Shown here in pieces: positions 26,116-34,522 of a stretch of DNA of 38,904 bases. The position numbers were made by a program, and so were the translations under genes. Under the pieces are notes generated by a model that was not told the origin of the DNA, did no database searches, and saw nothing but the letters and a program-made list of their open reading frames with translations. Position 1 is the first letter of the stretch. Each line of letters starts with the position of its first letter. This DNA is from Lysobacterales bacterium (GTDB taxonomy: Bacteria > Pseudomonadota > Gammaproteobacteria > Xanthomonadales > Wenzhouxiangellaceae): assembly GCA_002722315.1 (NCBI GenBank), contig PBLG01000031.1, positions 1 through 38,904 on the forward strand. The letters run 5' to 3'.

Positions 26116-28803
26116 TCATTCGCCTCCGGGGCGGGGTTCGATCCGCAGCCGCGATTCGATCTCGATCCGCAGGGGGTGCTCGGCGCCCAGGAGCCGCTTC
26201 GCCAGTTCCCGGCCAGTCAGCCAGTCGCGGCGCGCGGCATCCACCTGCCCGGCCGCAGCGCGGACGTCACCGGCAAGCAATGCCAGCTCGACCTGTTCGT
26301 GATTGTCCAGCGGCATGCGCGCCCCGCGTTCGCCCAGCATCGAATCGGAAGCTTCGATGTGCGCCAGCGCCCGCGCCGGCCGATCCGCATCCAGTGCCAT
26401 ACCGGCGCTCAGCATCTCTATCCGGATCGCCGCGCGGGGATAGTCGGCTCGAATCGCCGGCAACCGCTCGCGCAGATCCGCCAGGAACGCTGCGGCTTGC
26501 GCGCCGCGACCGGCGCGCCGCAGCACCCAGGCCAACTGGGCCTGAATGAAAATGCTGTGGCGGTGCGACGGCGCGGTCGCGTCGACGTGACTGCGCCAGG
26601 CCAACTCCAGGTTGGCCAGGCCCTCGTCGAAGCGTCCGGCCCAGGCCTGGCACAACCCGAGGTTGCGCCGGTAGCGCGCCGTGGCCGCCGCTTCGGCCCC
26701 GTATCTTGCCGCCGCAAGCTCCAGCGCCTGGGCGAAATGCCGCTCGGCCTCGACGTGCCGCCCGAGATCGGATACCAGCCCCGCCAGGTTGTTGAGCGCT
26801 GCCGAATCGGCGTGGCCGTAGGCGTCTCTGCCGATCCCGACGGCCTCGCGCAACATCGTCTCGGCCCGGTCGAGTCGACCGGCGCGTCGCAGCATGCCGC
26901 CGACCGTGCTGAGCGCGCTGGCGGTGCGCTCGTGTCGCGGCCCGAGGATCTGACGCGCGTCGGTTACGGCCTGCTCTCCGACGGACAGCGACTCCTCCAC
27001 TCTGCCTGCGCGATTCAGGGTCAACGCCGTGAGCAACCGGATACGCGGCAGGAGCGCCCGGCTTCCGTCGCGCTCGTTGGCCAGCCCGGCCGCCCGCTCG
27101 AGCGCCGTCAGCGCAGGCTGGAATCGATGGATGTCGCTGAGGGCGAGGCCGAGCTGGAACAGGATCGCGGCTCTTGCGACCGGCGATCGATCGACCGCGA
27201 GGGCGATCGCATCGGCCCGTTCGAATGCCTGCACGGCGGCTTCCATGCGCTCGTCCAGGCTCTCGATCTGGCCGAGTTCGAACAGCGCCGACACGGCCCG
27301 GGCATCGCGCCCGACCGCGTCCTGGGCATCCAGTTCATCGATCGCCTGCTGCAGCAGCGGTCGCGCCCGGTCGGCAAAGCCCAGCTGGCGCAATACGCGC
27401 CCGATCGCGATCAGCAGGTCGATCCGGGCCTCGGGCTGGTGGGCCAGCACGATATTCAGTCTTTCCGCGGCCCGCTCGGCCAGGTCCCGGCGCGGAACGA
27501 CCAGCCCGGATTCGTAGTTCCCGGGCTCGGCCGCGTCGAAGACACCGATCAGGAAGTCCTGCACCGCGTTCGCTCGAGCCAGCGCGCGCTCGGCCCGCTG
27601 GGTCTGGACCAGGCTCACGCCCAGCGCAAGACACAGCGCGATCACCGCGCCGGTGCCCAGTCCCACGCCCAGCCAGTGCCGTCGAATGAACTTGCGCGCC
27701 CGGTACCCGGCACCGGCGCGCCTGGCCAGCACCGGCTGATCGTCGAGAAAACGGTCGATGTCGTCGGCCAGCGCATCGGCCGAAACGTAGCGTGCCTGCG
27801 GGTCCGGCGCCAGCGCCTGTGAAACGATGGCGTCCAGATCGCCGGCCAGCACTCCGCGCGTCTTTCGATTCAACCCCGATGCCTGCGACGGCAACGGGCC
27901 GCGAATATCGTCCTCGCCGAAATGCTCGGCCTGGCCCGGCAGGCCGCCGGTCAGCAGTTCGTAGGCGATCACGCCCAGCGCGTAGATATCGGCAGCCGTC
28001 CCCACATTGCGACCGTGGCGCTGCTCGGGTGCAGCGTAGTCCGGCGTCGAGGCGCCCAGCAGCGTCACGGCGCCCGCATCGCCGCCGGCCTCTGCGAGCA
28101 GCTTTGCAATGCCGAAATCGAGCAGGTGCGGTTCGCCGCGCTCGTCGACGAGAATGTTGTGCGGCTTCAGGTCGCGATGAACCACCAGCCTGCCGTGCGC
28201 ATGCTGCACCGCCCGGGCCACCCGGGCGACCAGCCGCATTCTCGCGGCCACGGGCAGCATGGCCTCGCTGCAATAGCGATTCAGCGGCTGGCCCTCGACG
28301 AACTCCATCGCATACCAGGGCGTTCCGTTTTCGCGCACGCCGCCGTCCAGCAGGCGGGCGATGTTCGGATGATCCAGTCCGGCGAGAATCTGGCGCTCAC
28401 GCCTGAGCTGCTCGCGCAACAGCTCACTGTCCAGAACGCCGTCTATCAGCTTGATCGCGACCTGCAACCGGTACTGGCCGTCGTCACGCCCGGCCAGCCA
28501 GACCTCGCCCATGCCGCCGCGACCCAGCCTCTCGAGGAGCTTCCAGGCGCCTACCCGGACCCCGGGCTCGAGCGCCGGACGGGCCTCGCCGGGCTCGGGC
28601 TCGACCTCATCGAGTCCGAGCACCAGGGCCTCGTCGAGCAGCGGAATCGATGCCTCGTCGGCCGCAAGCGCATCCCGTACCAGCCGGGCAAGCTCCGGGT
28701 CCTCGTTCGCCAGGGCTTCCAGGCGCGCGGCCCGTTCAGCGGGTTCCCGTTCCAGCAGGTCGTCCAGTTCCCGCGCGACTCTCGACCAGAGGTGAAGGTT
28801 CAC
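26116..28803 (-). CDS. Membrane Ser/Thr protein kinase with TPR-like C-terminus
   Basis: This 895-residue kinase starts at GTG 28803. The kinase domain spans about residues 85-355 with GRGGMGEVW, catalytic K118 (VAIK), HRDLKPHN (H209-D211), DFG (229-231) and the APEQ segment. A single membrane helix follows at about 377-398 (VGLGTGAVIALCLALGVSLV). The remaining 490 residues are alpha-helical repeats of the TPR/SEL type, for example ALERAAGLANE, AETMLREAVGIGRDAYG and AERHFAQALELAAARYG. The gene is 10 bases after an ECF sigma gene, a pairing often found in this group. The TPR part is expected outside the cytoplasm as a sensor or protein-binding platform. Confidence 0.93.
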   Translation of the reverse strand: MNLHLWSRVARELDDLLEREPAERAARLEALANEDPELARLVRDALAADEASIPLLDEALVLGLDEVEPEPGEARPALEPGVRVGAWKLLERLGRGGMGEVWLAGRDDGQYRLQVAIKLIDGVLDSELLREQLRRERQILAGLDHPNIARLLDGGVRENGTPWYAMEFVEGQPLNRYCSEAMLPVAARMRLVARVARAVQHAHGRLVVHRDLKPHNILVDERGEPHLLDFGIAKLLAEAGGDAGAVTLLGASTPDYAAPEQRHGRNVGTAADIYALGVIAYELLTGGLPGQAEHFGEDDIRGPLPSQASGLNRKTRGVLAGDLDAIVSQALAPDPQARYVSADALADDIDRFLDDQPVLARRAGAGYRARKFIRRHWLGVGLGTGAVIALCLALGVSLVQTQRAERALARANAVQDFLIGVFDAAEPGNYESGLVVPRRDLAERAAERLNIVLAHQPEARIDLLIAIGRVLRQLGFADRARPLLQQAIDELDAQDAVGRDARAVSALFELGQIESLDERMEAAVQAFERADAIALAVDRSPVARAAILFQLGLALSDIHRFQPALTALERAAGLANERDGSRALLPRIRLLTALTLNRAGRVEESLSVGEQAVTDARQILGPRHERTASALSTVGGMLRRAGRLDRAETMLREAVGIGRDAYGHADSAALNNLAGLVSDLGRHVEAERHFAQALELAAARYGAEAAATARYRRNLGLCQAWAGRFDEGLANLELAWRSHVDATAPSHRHSIFIQAQLAWVLRRAGRGAQAAAFLADLRERLPAIRADYPRAAIRIEMLSAGMALDADRPARALAHIEASDSMLGERGARMPLDNHEQVELALLAGDVRAAAGQVDAARRDWLTGRELAKRLLGAEHPLRIEIESRLRIEPRPGGE

Positions 28804-28813
28804 CGACCTGGCC

Positions 28814-29389
28814 TCAGGCGCCGGGCTCTCGAGCCAGCACAGCGCCGAGCATGGCGCGCGCCCGACGCCAGTGTCGCTGGGCCGTGCGCCGGGACACGTC
28901 CAGCGCGATGGCGCACTCGTCGAAATTCAGCCCGCCGAAGACCCTCAACTCGGTCACCCTGGAAAGCCGCGGATCGACCTTTTCCAACTGATCGAGCGCC
29001 TGCTCCAGCGCCATGACCTGTTCGGGCCCGGCGCCGCCGTTCTGGTATTCATCGCCGAACTGAACGCGGGTCAGGTTGCCACCCCGCTTCTCGGCCTGCT
29101 GGCGACGCGCCTGGTCGACCACGATGCTGCGCATGACCTGGGCGCAGTACCCAAGGAAATGGGCGCGATCCTCGAAGCCGACATTCTCCTGGGCCGCGAG
29201 ACGCAGAAAGGCCTCGTGCACGAGGGCGGTGGTACAAAGCGTCGGCTGGCCGCCCCTGCCCCCCAGCAGTTGACGCCGCGCCAGCACATGCAGTTCCTGG
29301 TAGACCACCGACAGCAGTTCTTCGCGCGCTTTCCGATCCCCGCTACCAGCGGCGTGCAGAAGCTGCGTGACCCCAGGCCGTTCAGTCAC
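28814..29389 (-). CDS. ECF-subfamily RNA polymerase sigma factor
   Basis: This 191-residue protein has sigma region 2 (GDRKAREELLSVVYQELHVLARRQL, then TTALVHEAFLRL and HFLGYCAQVMRSIVVDQAR) and region 4 (RVTELRVFGGLNFDECAIAL followed by SRRTAQRHWRRARAML). It resembles the sigma-70 TIGR02999-type group that is usually encoded beside TPR kinases. No anti-sigma factor is adjacent. The downstream kinase is therefore the likely control partner or target. It is divergent from the GltD-like gene at 29581. Confidence 0.92.
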   Translation of the reverse strand: MTERPGVTQLLHAAGSGDRKAREELLSVVYQELHVLARRQLLGGRGGQPTLCTTALVHEAFLRLAAQENVGFEDRAHFLGYCAQVMRSIVVDQARRQQAEKRGGNLTRVQFGDEYQNGGAGPEQVMALEQALDQLEKVDPRLSRVTELRVFGGLNFDECAIALDVSRRTAQRHWRRARAMLGAVLAREPGA

Positions 29390-29580
29390 GATTTTGAGTC
29401 CATGTCGCTTGCCCTGAATTTGCCGATGGAGCGGTGCGTCGAGCGAACGATTCTATAGCGCGGGGCAGCAAAGGGGAACCTCGCCGGCAGTGCCGTCTCA
29501 CAAAGGTTTCATCGGCCGGGCGCTTGGGGTATGCTCGCTGTCGACGGCGTTTTGGCGGCCGGGCCGCCGGAGGTGCGTAG

Positions 29581-31386
29581 ATGAAGCGAACCGACACGAA
29601 CGACCCCGACTACTTCCACAAGGTGGTCGACTGCCAATGGGGCTGCCCGGCCCACACGGACGTGCCCGAATACATTCGTCTTATCGCCCAGGGCCGGTTC
29701 ACCGACGCCTACATGGTCAACCGCGAGTCCAACGTCTTTCCCGGCATTCTCGGGCGCGTCTGCGACCGCCCTTGCGAGCCTGCCTGCCGGCGTGGCCGCA
29801 TCGACGAAAAGCCCGTGGCGATCTGTCGCCTCAAGCGAGTCGCTGCCGATCACAAGGAAGACATCGAGTCGCAGCTTCCCCGCGTGCCGGTCCACAAGAA
29901 CGGCAAGAAAATCGCGCTGATCGGCGCCGGTTGCGCCAGTCTTACGGTATGCAACGACCTGATGCCGCTGGGCTACGAATGCACCGTGTTCGAGAAGCTC
30001 GACAGGCCGGGCGGCCTGATGCGTTCCAACATTCCGTCGTTTCGCCTTCCGGCCCGTGTGCTGGACGAGGAGATCGACTACATCGTCGGCATGGGCGTCG
30101 ACCTCCGGCTGAACACCCCGATCGACTCGATGAAGGCCTTGCTGGACGAGGGCTTCGATGCCGTGTTCGTCGGCTCCGGCGCGCCCAAAGGAAAGGAGCT
30201 GGACATACCCGGCCGTTGGGAAGCCGACGCCAACGTTCACATCGGCATCGAATGGCTGGAATCGGTGGCGTTCAAGCACACCCAGGCGATCGGGCGCAAG
30301 GTGCTGATCATCGGCGTCGGCAATACCGCGATGGACTGCTGTCGCACCAGCCTGCGCATGGGCGCCGACGACGTCAAGGTCATGGCGCGCAAGCCGCGCG
30401 ACTTCTTCAAGGCATCCGACTGGGAGCTCGAAGACGCCGAGGAAGAACAGGTCGAGATCGTCATCAATCGCAGCCCGAAGGAATTCGTGCTCGAAAACGG
30501 CAAGCTCAAGGGCATGGTCTTCGAGGTGATGGAATACGACATCGAAAACGGGCGGATCAGGGAAACGCGCGTGACCGGCGAGGAGTTCTTCGAAGCAGAC
30601 GACGTGATCCTGGCGATCGGCCAGGAAACCGCGTTCCCGTGGATCGAGCGCGACATCGGCATCGAATTCAACGAATGGGACGAGCCGGTCTGCGATCACA
30701 CGACTTACCAGTCCACACTGCCCGGCGTGTTCTTCGGCGGCGATGCGGCGTTCGGCCCGGAAAACATCATCTGGGCCGTGGAGCACGGTCACCAGGCCGC
30801 GATCTCCATCCACAATCACTGCCATGAAAAATCCGTGGCGGATCGCCTTCCGCGGACCATGAATCTGGGCTCGCGCAAGATGGGCATGCACGAATGGAGT
30901 TATTCCAATTACTTCGATCCTGCCGCACGGCGCAAGATGGAGCACGTGCCGCTGGCCGAGCGCTTCCGCGACCTGGATACCGAGGTCGAGCTGGGCTTCA
31001 CCGCCGAACAGACGGCCTGCGAAGTCGAGCGCTGCCTGAACTGCGACATCCAGACCGTTTTCACCGATGCGTTGTGCATCGAATGCGATGCCTGTATCGA
31101 CATCTGTCCCACCCAGTGCCTGACGATTACCGAGAACGGGGAAGAAGAGCATGTCAGGTCGCGCCTCACCGCCAGGCCGGCCAACGCGGACCAGCCGATG
31201 TTCATCTCCGACCAGCTCAAGCAGACCGGGCGCATCATGGTCAAGGACGAAAACGTCTGCGTGCACTGCGGACTGTGCGCCGAACGCTGTCCGACCGCGG
31301 CCTGGGACATGCAGAAATCGATTCTCGGCATTCCGTACGCGAAGGACCACGACGTCATGCCCGGCGGATGCAGGAAGGCCGGATAG
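29581..31386 (+). CDS. GltD-like FAD/NAD(P) oxidoreductase with C-terminal ferredoxin domain
   Basis: The 601-residue protein begins with a GltD-type iron-sulfur entry domain (C18, C22, C61, C65, C69). FAD-binding and NAD(P)-binding Rossmann folds follow (VLIIGVGNTAMDCC from about 240), then GVFFGGDAAFGPENIIWAV. The C-terminus has a two-cluster ferredoxin part: CIECDACIDICPTQC and CVHCGLCAERCP. The FAD loop reads IGAGCASLT, with Ser in place of the last Gly and Cys in place of the usual Pro. It lies directly before korA and korB and probably carries electrons between the 2-oxoacid ferredoxin oxidoreductase and NAD(P)H. It is not glutamate synthase small subunit, as no gltB is present. Confidence 0.88.
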   Translation: MKRTDTNDPDYFHKVVDCQWGCPAHTDVPEYIRLIAQGRFTDAYMVNRESNVFPGILGRVCDRPCEPACRRGRIDEKPVAICRLKRVAADHKEDIESQLPRVPVHKNGKKIALIGAGCASLTVCNDLMPLGYECTVFEKLDRPGGLMRSNIPSFRLPARVLDEEIDYIVGMGVDLRLNTPIDSMKALLDEGFDAVFVGSGAPKGKELDIPGRWEADANVHIGIEWLESVAFKHTQAIGRKVLIIGVGNTAMDCCRTSLRMGADDVKVMARKPRDFFKASDWELEDAEEEQVEIVINRSPKEFVLENGKLKGMVFEVMEYDIENGRIRETRVTGEEFFEADDVILAIGQETAFPWIERDIGIEFNEWDEPVCDHTTYQSTLPGVFFGGDAAFGPENIIWAVEHGHQAAISIHNHCHEKSVADRLPRTMNLGSRKMGMHEWSYSNYFDPAARRKMEHVPLAERFRDLDTEVELGFTAEQTACEVERCLNCDIQTVFTDALCIECDACIDICPTQCLTITENGEEEHVRSRLTARPANADQPMFISDQLKQTGRIMVKDENVCVHCGLCAERCPTAAWDMQKSILGIPYAKDHDVMPGGCRKAG

Positions 31387-31471
31387 GTTTTAGGTTTTAG
31401 GTTTTAGGTTTTAGGTTTTAGGTTTTAGGTTTTAGGTTGTAGGTTGTAGGTTGTAGGTTGTAGGTTGTAGG
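31384..31471 (+). repeat. 7-bp tandem array TAGGTTT/TAGGTTG
   Basis: Seven units of TAGGTTT (31384-31432) are followed by five units of TAGGTTG (31433-31467) and a partial unit. The first TAG is the stop codon of the GltD-like gene. The array lies in the 239-bp gap before korA. The clean split between two unit types indicates expansion by slippage from two founders. Confidence 0.92.
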
Positions 31472-31529
31472 AATAACCATCATGGATTCATGAATCGAAA
31501 AGCCACCCAGGTCCGTATTGTCACGTAAC

Positions 31530-31557
31530 ACTTAAAACTTAAAACTTAAAACCTAAA
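31530..31557 (-). repeat. Inverted partner array ACTTAAA/ACCTAAA
   Basis: Three units of ACTTAAA and one of ACCTAAA follow each other; the last is the complement of the TTTAGGT register of the array at 31384-31471. The two arrays, about 60 bases apart, could pair in the transcript between the GltD-like and korA genes. Confidence 0.75.
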
Positions 31558-31625
31558 GCTTCATCGCGGAAACATCAGAAAAAGAAACAGCGTAAATTCA
31601 ACAATCGAACCGCCTTGGAACCCCG

Positions 31626-33440
31626 ATGCCCCAACCCGCCAAAATCAACGACTTCGTCCTCAAGATCGCTACGGTCAACGGCACCGGGTCGGCCAGCGCC
31701 AACGGGCTGCTGATGAAGGCGCTGTTCCGGATGGGCATCCCGGTGACCGGCAAGAACATGTTTCCATCCAATATCCAGGGTCTTCCGACCTGGTACGAGA
31801 TTCGGGCCAGCCGCGACGGCTACAACGCGCGCACCGGGCGGGTCGACGTGATGATCGCGATGAACGCGCAGACCTATGCCAGGGACCTGGCCGAGGTCAG
31901 CCACGGCGGTTACCTGGTGTACGACTCCACCTGGCCGCGCGACGGGCAGCTCAAACGCGACAACGTGACCGTGCTGGGCATACCGCTTGCCCGGATGGTC
32001 AACGAAAACTTCGAGGGCTCGCGGGTTCGAACGCTGATGAAGAACATCGCCTATGTCGGTGCCCTTTGCGCACTGATGGAGATCGATCGCGACATCGTGC
32101 GCACGCTGCTCGAGGAAACGTTCGCTGCCAAGCCCAAACTGGTCGAGCCCAACTTCAAGGCCGTGACGTTGGGCTATGAATACGCGCGCGAGCATTTCGA
32201 TTGTCCGATTTCGGCACGTGCCGAGAAGATGGACGCGACCGCCGGCAAGATCCTCATCGAGGGCAATGCCGCCGCCGCGCTGGGTTGTCTTTACGCCGGC
32301 GCGACCGTAGGCGCCTGGTATCCGATCACCCCTTCGACCTCGCTGATGGATGCCTTCCAGGGGTTCTGCGAAAAGTACCGCAAGGATCCGGACACCGGCG
32401 AGAACCGCTTCTGCATCATCCAGGCCGAGGACGAGCTGGCGGCCGCCGGCATGGTCGTGGGCGCCGGGTGGGCCGGTGCAAGAGCTTTCACGCCGACCTC
32501 CGGGCCGGGCATTTCGCTGATGAGCGAGTTCATCGGGTTCGCCTACTACACCGAGATTCCTGCGGTGTTCTTCGACATCCAGCGCGTCGGTCCCTCCACC
32601 GGCATGCCCACGCGCACCCAGCAGTGCGACCTGATGCTGGCCGCCTATGCCTCGCACGGCGACACCCGACATCCGGTGCTGCTGCCCGCCGATCCGAAGG
32701 AGTGTTTCGAGATGGCGGTCGTCGCATTCGACCTGGCAGAACGGCTGCAGACGCCGGTATTCGTGCTTTCCGATCTCGATATCGGCATGAACGACTGGAT
32801 GGTCGACGAGCTCCAGTGGGACGACGCCTGGCGCCCGGATCGAGGCAAGGTTCTGACGGACGAAGACCTGGCCGGCATGCAGGTCTACCATCGCTTCCGC
32901 GATTTCGACGGCGACGGCATTCCGTACCGCACCCTGCCCGGCTCCGATCGCAAGGGCAGCTATTTCGTCCGCGGATCGGGCCACAACCAGTACGGCGGCT
33001 ACACCGAGGACGCCGACGAATACCAGCAGGTGGTCGACCGGCTCAAGCTCAAGTGGGAAACCGCCCGCGGCCTGGTGCCATCGGCCGTCGAGCGCAAGGC
33101 CGCCGGCCGCACCGACATCGGCCTGATCGCCTTCGGCTCGTCGCACGGCGCCACGGTAGAAGCGCTGGATCGCCTGGCCGAACAAGGCGTGGCAGTCGAC
33201 TATCTCAGACTGAGAGCATTCCCGTTCGGCGAGGAGGTCGAGGCATTCCTTGACGCCCACCGCACCGTGTTCGTGCTGGAACAGAACCGCGACGCGCAGA
33301 TGCGAAGCCTGCTGATGGCCGAACTGGACGCCGATCCGCAAAAGCTGGTCTCCATCCTCCACTACAACGGCCTGCCGGTGCCGTCGGACATGATCGTCGA
33401 GCGCATCGGCGACTACATCGAACAGGAAGCCGTGGCATGA
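31626..33440 (+). CDS. korA: 2-oxoacid:ferredoxin oxidoreductase, fused gamma-alpha subunit
   Basis: The 604-residue subunit starts with the gamma domain (about 1-190: ATVNGTGSASANGLLMKALF, KNMFPSNIQGLPTWYEIR). The alpha/PP domain follows with YPITPSTSLMDAF, AEDELAAAGMVVGAGWAGAR, TSGPGISLMSEFIGFAYY and GPSTGMPTRTQQCDL. A C-terminal transketolase-like domain follows (LIAFGSSHGATVEALDRLAEQGVAVDYLRLRAFPF). The set with KorB oxidises a 2-oxoacid, most likely 2-oxoglutarate, to the acyl-CoA, or runs the reverse. Its stop overlaps the korB ATG by four bases. Confidence 0.93.
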   Translation: MPQPAKINDFVLKIATVNGTGSASANGLLMKALFRMGIPVTGKNMFPSNIQGLPTWYEIRASRDGYNARTGRVDVMIAMNAQTYARDLAEVSHGGYLVYDSTWPRDGQLKRDNVTVLGIPLARMVNENFEGSRVRTLMKNIAYVGALCALMEIDRDIVRTLLEETFAAKPKLVEPNFKAVTLGYEYAREHFDCPISARAEKMDATAGKILIEGNAAAALGCLYAGATVGAWYPITPSTSLMDAFQGFCEKYRKDPDTGENRFCIIQAEDELAAAGMVVGAGWAGARAFTPTSGPGISLMSEFIGFAYYTEIPAVFFDIQRVGPSTGMPTRTQQCDLMLAAYASHGDTRHPVLLPADPKECFEMAVVAFDLAERLQTPVFVLSDLDIGMNDWMVDELQWDDAWRPDRGKVLTDEDLAGMQVYHRFRDFDGDGIPYRTLPGSDRKGSYFVRGSGHNQYGGYTEDADEYQQVVDRLKLKWETARGLVPSAVERKAAGRTDIGLIAFGSSHGATVEALDRLAEQGVAVDYLRLRAFPFGEEVEAFLDAHRTVFVLEQNRDAQMRSLLMAELDADPQKLVSILHYNGLPVPSDMIVERIGDYIEQEAVA

Positions 33441-34492
33441 GCTATATCGCGAAACCGAAGGTCTCGTGGGCCGGACAGGAAAGAAATTCGCTGGGCCTGA
33501 CCCTGGCCGATTACGAGGGCGGCCTGTCGACGCTTTGCGCCGGCTGCGGCCACGACTCGATCACCGCCGCGCTGGTCAAGGCGTTCTGGGAACTCGCGCT
33601 CAAACCCGAGCAGGTCATCAAGCTGTCCGGGATCGGCTGCTCGTCGAAGACGCCGGCGTATTTCCTGTCGGGCTCGCACGGCTTCAACTCGGTGCACGGT
33701 CGCATGCCCTCGGTGGCCACCGGCGCCCAGGCCGCGCGGCGCGACCTGATCGCGGTCGGCATTTCGGGCGACGGCGATTCGCTTTCCATTGGCTTCGGCC
33801 AGTTCGCGCACGCGGTGCGGCGCAACCTCAACGTGCTCTACATCATCGAGAACAACGGCGTCTACGGGCTGACCAAGGGCCAGTTCTCGGCCTCGGCCGA
33901 CCCCGGTAGCCGGGCCAAGAAGGGCGCGGAAAACCGCAACCAGGCGATCGATCCGGTGGCCGTTGCCATCACGCTGGGCGGCAGCTTCGCGGCCCGTTCG
34001 TTTTCCGGCGACAAGACGCAGCTCGTGCCGCTGATCAAGGCCGGCCTGATGCATCCCGGCTGTGCGGTAATCGACGTGGTCTCGCCGTGCGTGACCTTCA
34101 ACGACCATGAGGGCTCCACCAAGTCCTACGCCTGGACGCGCCAGCACCTGCACGCCGCCGTCGAGGCCGACTACGTGCCCCCTTCGACCGAGATCGAGGT
34201 CGACTATGCCGAAGGTGAAAATACCGATGTCCGGCTGCACGACGGCTCGAAAATCCGGTTGAAGAAGGTCGATCCCGACTACGACCCGTCAAATCGCGCC
34301 CGCGCGCTGGATTTTCTCGAAGCCCACCGGGCGCGCGCCGAGGTGGTCACCGGGCTGCTGTACATCGACGAAGAACTGCCGACCTTCCACGACATCGCCG
34401 GCACGGCGAAACAGCCGCTTACGCGCTTCGAGTTCGAGGACCTCAGCCCGGGCGCCGATGCGCTGGCCGAGTTCCAGAAGGGTCTGCGCTGA
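33437..34492 (+). CDS. korB: 2-oxoacid:ferredoxin oxidoreductase, beta subunit
   Basis: This 351-residue TPP-binding subunit has cysteines C34 and C37 (LCAGCGHD), C68 (GIGCSS) and C218 (SPCVTFN), which would hold one [4Fe-4S] cluster. The TPP/Mg motif runs from GDGD (111-114) to ENN (138-140). GSHGFNSVHGRMPSVATGAQ agrees with the KorB class, hence the 2-oxoglutarate preference, which is inferred. It is translationally coupled to korA; the GST-like gene starts 31 bases later. Confidence 0.93.
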   Translation: MSYIAKPKVSWAGQERNSLGLTLADYEGGLSTLCAGCGHDSITAALVKAFWELALKPEQVIKLSGIGCSSKTPAYFLSGSHGFNSVHGRMPSVATGAQAARRDLIAVGISGDGDSLSIGFGQFAHAVRRNLNVLYIIENNGVYGLTKGQFSASADPGSRAKKGAENRNQAIDPVAVAITLGGSFAARSFSGDKTQLVPLIKAGLMHPGCAVIDVVSPCVTFNDHEGSTKSYAWTRQHLHAAVEADYVPPSTEIEVDYAEGENTDVRLHDGSKIRLKKVDPDYDPSNRARALDFLEAHRARAEVVTGLLYIDEELPTFHDIAGTAKQPLTRFEFEDLSPGADALAEFQKGLR

Positions 34493-34522
34493 AGCCTCTC
34501 GTATACCGACGGAACCCCGTGC

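Noticed and set aside
29509..31350. 613-codon minus-strand frame opposite the GltD-like gene
   Set aside because: Shadow frame; the plus-strand protein has the FAD, NAD(P) and ferredoxin motifs.
31384..31557. CRISPR array
   Set aside because: The 7-bp units are contiguous with no spacers and no cas genes are present.
31575..33362. 595-codon minus-strand frame opposite korA
   Set aside because: Shadow frame with no family features.
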